Shown in pieces: positions 14,340 to 17,465 of a stretch of DNA of 17,465 nucleotides. Each line of letters begins with the position of its first letter. The stretch's first letter is position 1. The stretch lies in the NCBI GenBank assembly GCA_023448955.1, contig JAEXJU010000355.1, forward strand, positions 1 to 17,465, written 5' to 3'. The notes beneath the pieces are model-generated. The model was given only the letters and a program-made list of their open reading frames with translations. It did no database searches and was not told the DNA's origin. Made by a program: the position numbers and the translations under genes. Source of the DNA: Bacteroidota bacterium. Its GTDB lineage: Bacteria > Bacteroidota > Bacteroidia > Flavobacteriales > Weeksellaceae.

Positions 14340-16608
14340 ATGAAAACCAAGACTCTCATCGCCGCCATATTTTTTTCAGGACTGATCTATGCTCAGGAAA
14401 CACCTAAAAAGGATTCTGCTGAAACAAAAAACATTGAAGCAGTAACCCTGACCAAACAAGTTTTCAAAAAACAAAGTGACCGTTTTGTTTATGATGTAGC
14501 TGCTTCACCAGTTGCCAAAGGCAATACAGCATTCAGTTTGCTGAAGCAAACGCCACTGGTTTCTTCTACAGATGACAAAACCTTAAAAATCATTGGGAAA
14601 AATAACGCCATTGTCTATATCAATGGGAGAAAAACCAATATGGATGCCGAATCTCTGACTCAATTCCTGAAAAATACACCGGCTGAAAATATTCAGAAAA
14701 TCGAAGTAATTACGCTTCCCGGAAGTGAGTATCAGGTGGAATCTTCGGACGGCATCATCAATATCATTCTGAAAAAGAAAATGACCGACGGACTGAACGG
14801 GAACATGAGAATGGGAAATTCACAAAATTATTATAACTCCACCTATGCGAGTGTCTCATTGAACTACAGAAAAGATAAACTGGGAATCAGCACCAATATT
14901 AACTCCAGCGAAAACATCCAGGAGCAATATTACATCCTGAAAAACAGCAACAACAAAGCCAGCAACCAATCCGAAGGCAGAGTTACAGATCCGAACAAAA
15001 ATCTTGGCGGCTATTTAAATATTGATTACCAGCTGAATGACAACAGTAATATTGCTCTCACATGGAATTCCTGGGCCAACAGAAGTTATGATTCTAAATC
15101 TTTTCTGTTCAACACTGTGAATGTGATAAATAACGGAATTATTACCAATACCCAATATACCTATACCAAAAATCTGGAAAATGCAAGGTCTTATAATAAT
15201 TCTCTAAACCTGAATTATGAATGGAAAACCGACACACTGGGAAGCAAATTAAACCTGAATGCAGCATATCTGAACTACAGACGTTTCCAAGTGGCCGATA
15301 ACAGAACTTACGGATCTGATTTATCGCAAACGCTGAGTCAGTTCCCAACGATACAAACCAAGCAAAGCACACCTCAGATCATCAACAATTTTTCTTTTAT
15401 GGGAGATTATATCAAGAAATTTAAAGATGATTTTACAGTATCCGTAGGAGGAAACTTTAACAAAACGAAAACCGATAATGATACCCAAAGTACAACCACT
15501 GTTTTTGATAAAAACGGAAATCCGGCAGAATTAATCGTAGATGGAATAAAACTTGACAATCCGAAAGAAAGTCCAAATCATTTTATTTATGATGAAAATA
15601 TCTATGGATTATACCTGACGTTGGAAAAGAAAATGTCTGATAAATTTTCCGGAAAAATAGGTGCCAGATATGAAATCACAAACAGTGTGGGAAAATCTGA
15701 CAATGCCCAAAATATTTTGCTCCGAAATATTGAAAGAAATTAACAATTTTTTACCATATCTGAGCCTCAATTACGCTATTAATGATAATAATAATATCTC
15801 TTATGCATTTTCCAGCAGAATGAGAAGACCAAGTTTCTGGGAACTTAATCCGGTGAAAAATATATTGACCGATGTCAATTATACTCAGAATAACCCTTTC
15901 GTGAAGGCATCTTCTGTTTACACCAATGAGTTTACCTATATGTTCAAAAATTCTTATTTCTTCATTTTCAACCATTCATACACCAAGGATGTGATTACAC
16001 AAGTTCCGTTGCAAGGTGTGGTAAATGGCGTGAATCAATTGCGATACATCCGCACTAATTTCGGAGACAAGCAGGAAATGTCTGCTATGATTGGGATGCA
16101 AAAATCGTTTTTCAAACAATACCTGACCACCAATTTCAATATCGGGATGCAAAGAAATGTGAACAATGGTTTCCTAAACACAGATCCTATTACAGGCGAT
16201 GTTTTCCCGGACTATGTGAACACCATAAAATCTAACAGTTTACTAATCCAAACCAACAATACTGTAAGACTGGACAAAAAGAAAACCTGGTTTCTAGGTG
16301 TTAATTATTGGTATGTCGATAAACAGCAAATCGAACTGGGCCAACTCAAATCGCTGATGAGTTTGGACGCCAACATCAAAAAAGTCTGGAACGACTGGAC
16401 TTTTGCCCTGGAAGTTTATGACATCCTGAAAACTAACAAAGTCGTGATTACCGATTATCAGGACAACGGCAACTTTAACTATATCAATCAAAATCAATAT
16501 AACCAAGGTTTTAACTTCAGCATCACTTACAACTTCGGGAACAAAAAAGTTCAAAAAATAAGAGATATTAGCAGCGCAGACAAGGATATTAAAAACCGCA
16601 CCAGATAA
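14340..16608 (+). pseudogene. Second TonB-dependent receptor-like barrel, broken by a frameshift (copy 2)
   Basis: This is a tandem paralogue of the preceding receptor, with matching signal peptide (MKTKTLIAAIFFSGLIYAQ), plug (SLLKQTPLVSSTDDK, IVYINGRKTNMDAESL, VITLPGSEYQVE) and barrel end (ITYNFGNKKVQK). The first frame stops at TAA 15741-15743 after 467 residues (...NIERN). The rest of the barrel continues in the next frame (NNFLPYLSLNYAIN...) to 16608. Copy 1 reads GAAAGAAATTATAACAAT at the equivalent place and copy 2 reads GAAAGAAATTAACAAT, so one TA of a TATA is missing. Adding two bases back gives ERNYNNFLPY and 756 residues, against 752 in copy 1. Stopping at residue 467 would leave half a barrel, which should not fold. 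A sequencing or assembly error remains possible because everything else is well preserved. Confidence 0.88.
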
Positions 16609-16647
16609 CTAAATTATATTTTCATATCAAATCATTATTTTCAAAAG

Positions 16648-16677
16648 AAATCCCGAAGCATAAATTCGGGATTTTTT
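16648..16677. terminator. Terminator between the second receptor and the convergent membrane gene
   Basis: AAATCCCGAA and TTCGGGATTT form a 10-bp stem around GCATAAA, with a run of six T at 16672-16677. It ends the receptor transcript. The minus-strand gene's stop codon (complement of 16676-16678) lies in the T run, so the hairpin probably also serves that gene, though the opposite T tract is interrupted. Confidence 0.85.
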
Positions 16678-17465
16678 ATTTTTTCTGATTTTTCCATATA
16701 AATCCATCCAACAGATAATGTGTAAGTTGTGGGACTACCAAAAGCGGAATCAGAAACTGCTGCCAAGTCAAGGACAATTCGAGGTTTTGAATTGAAAAAT
16801 GTTCTCGCCAAACCAACACTTCCCACATCAGTTCCTCGAAAAAAGCAAAGCCAATAATAATCAGTACAAATAGTAATATTCCAAATCCAGATTTGAAGAC
16901 GGAAAGCTTCTGTAATGATGATTTATCTTTTTGTTCAATTTCCCTGATGTAAACCAAAGCGACATAAGGAATTCCGTGCGAAATGACATTAAGCAAAGTG
17001 AAAATCAAATCATTATCAAAATAAATAATCCCAAAATACCAGGACAAATACGTCCCGATAATGATGGCGATTTTAGGAATATTGAATGATTGGTTTTTAA
17101 CAAAAAAATAAACCGTTTTCAACAGCCAAATCCCTAAAATAATCCAGTAAATCAAAGTGATTCCGGGAATAAAATTCGGAAGAGAATCCAACCAGTTAAA
17201 CTCATTTTCTACAAACCAATTGAAAGCCCGAGGTGTTTTGATCCAATACAACATCGGATAAATGGTCGCCGAATAAATGGCAATTCCGTCCCAGAATTTT
17301 GAAAATCCTGACTTCTCAAATCTCGCATACAAACGCATAAATCCGTATTGCTGGCGCACAAAATGAAACACTGCAACCAAAGCCAAACCTGACCAAAACA
17401 TTAAGCTCCCCAATTGATAAAATATCAACCCGAAAACTAGACTAATTGCTGGAATCCCAAAATAC
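16676..17465 (-). CDS. Multi-pass membrane protein of unknown function, N-terminus outside the window
   Basis: The frame is open to the right edge: 12 codons (YFGIPAISLVFG) precede the TTG at 17428, so the true start lies beyond the window. About 262 residues are visible, with some six to seven hydrophobic segments and short polar loops. Three histidine-containing motifs sit in or beside membrane segments: FHFVRQQYGF, NVISHGIPY and PQLTHYLLDGFIW. A pair of glutamates (FFEELMWE) is also in a hydrophobic stretch. Conserved histidines at membrane faces suggest metal or cofactor binding, loosely like integral-membrane oxygenases or desaturases such as the Brp/Blh type, but no family signature is complete and I do not assign a function. 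It converges on the broken receptor and shares its terminator. Confidence 0.75.
   Translation of the reverse strand, partial: YFGIPAISLVFGLIFYQLGSLMFWSGLALVAVFHFVRQQYGFMRLYARFEKSGFSKFWDGIAIYSATIYPMLYWIKTPRAFNWFVENEFNWLDSLPNFIPGITLIYWIILGIWLLKTVYFFVKNQSFNIPKIAIIIGTYLSWYFGIIYFDNDLIFTLLNVISHGIPYVALVYIREIEQKDKSSLQKLSVFKSGFGILLFVLIIIGFAFFEELMWEVLVWREHFSIQNLELSLTWQQFLIPLLVVPQLTHYLLDGFIWKNQKK

Noticed and set aside
15725..15755. Programmed ribosomal frameshift at AAT TAA C
   Set aside because: A +1 shift at the stop would give ERNNNFLPY and lose one tyrosine, but there is no stimulatory element or suitable slippery codon, and the paralogue shows the ancestral TATA directly. A simple deletion explains it better.
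14340..16608. Two separate genes (467 and 315 residues) in place of one receptor
   Set aside because: The two frames together align end to end with the upstream 752-residue paralogue. The first would be half a barrel, and the second would lack a signal peptide and plug.
1..17465. Mobile element, prophage, CRISPR array or tRNA gene
   Set aside because: Read on both strands, I found no transposase, integrase or Cas protein, no regularly spaced repeat array, and no cloverleaf with a recognisable TTCRA arm.

Overview
The window looks like a chromosomal segment of a Bacteroidota member, most likely class Flavobacteriia and probably a Chryseobacterium-like Weeksellaceae. The supporting signs are low GC, two proteins with C-terminal type IX secretion (T9SS) sorting domains, Bacteroidota-type outer-membrane beta-barrel receptors, almost no Shine-Dalgarno sequences, and several clear TAnnTTTG -7 promoter boxes. 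The genus is a guess; the class is well supported.

Layout, left to right. The 3' end of a plus-strand alpha/beta hydrolase (non-haem chloroperoxidase/esterase type) ends at a terminator. A small T9SS-exported protein follows (368-1261), then recJ (1354-3066). A symmetrical bidirectional terminator (3070-3102) separates recJ from a minus-strand block (3109-9552). Read in its own direction, that block is a TPR-sensor histidine kinase, a LytTR response regulator and a 1229-residue leucine-rich-repeat T9SS surface protein. Divergent from the kinase is a plus-strand housekeeping group: nadD, a small DUF3817-type membrane protein and a D-lactate dehydrogenase (ldhA type). Two tandem paralogous outer-membrane beta-barrel receptors follow. 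The second (14340-16608) is broken by an apparent 2-base deletion at about 15741-15743. A minus-strand multi-pass membrane protein runs off the right edge.

The most interesting reading is that the minus-strand block is a self-contained sensory and surface module. Immediately upstream of the surface-protein promoter are two identical 9-bp direct repeats with a 12-bp spacer (21-bp period), the architecture known for LytTR-family operators. A degenerate pair with the same 21-bp period lies upstream of the kinase promoter. In both cases exactly 30 bp separate the proximal repeat from the -7 box. This predicts that the response regulator controls its own operon and the neighbouring surface protein.

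Other points of note are three -7 boxes placed 4-5 nt before an ATG (near-leaderless mRNAs of recJ, the DUF3817 gene and ldhA), a TTG start for nadD, and base-composition mosaicism inside the leucine-rich-repeat gene. I saw no tRNA, rRNA, CRISPR array, insertion sequence or phage gene.
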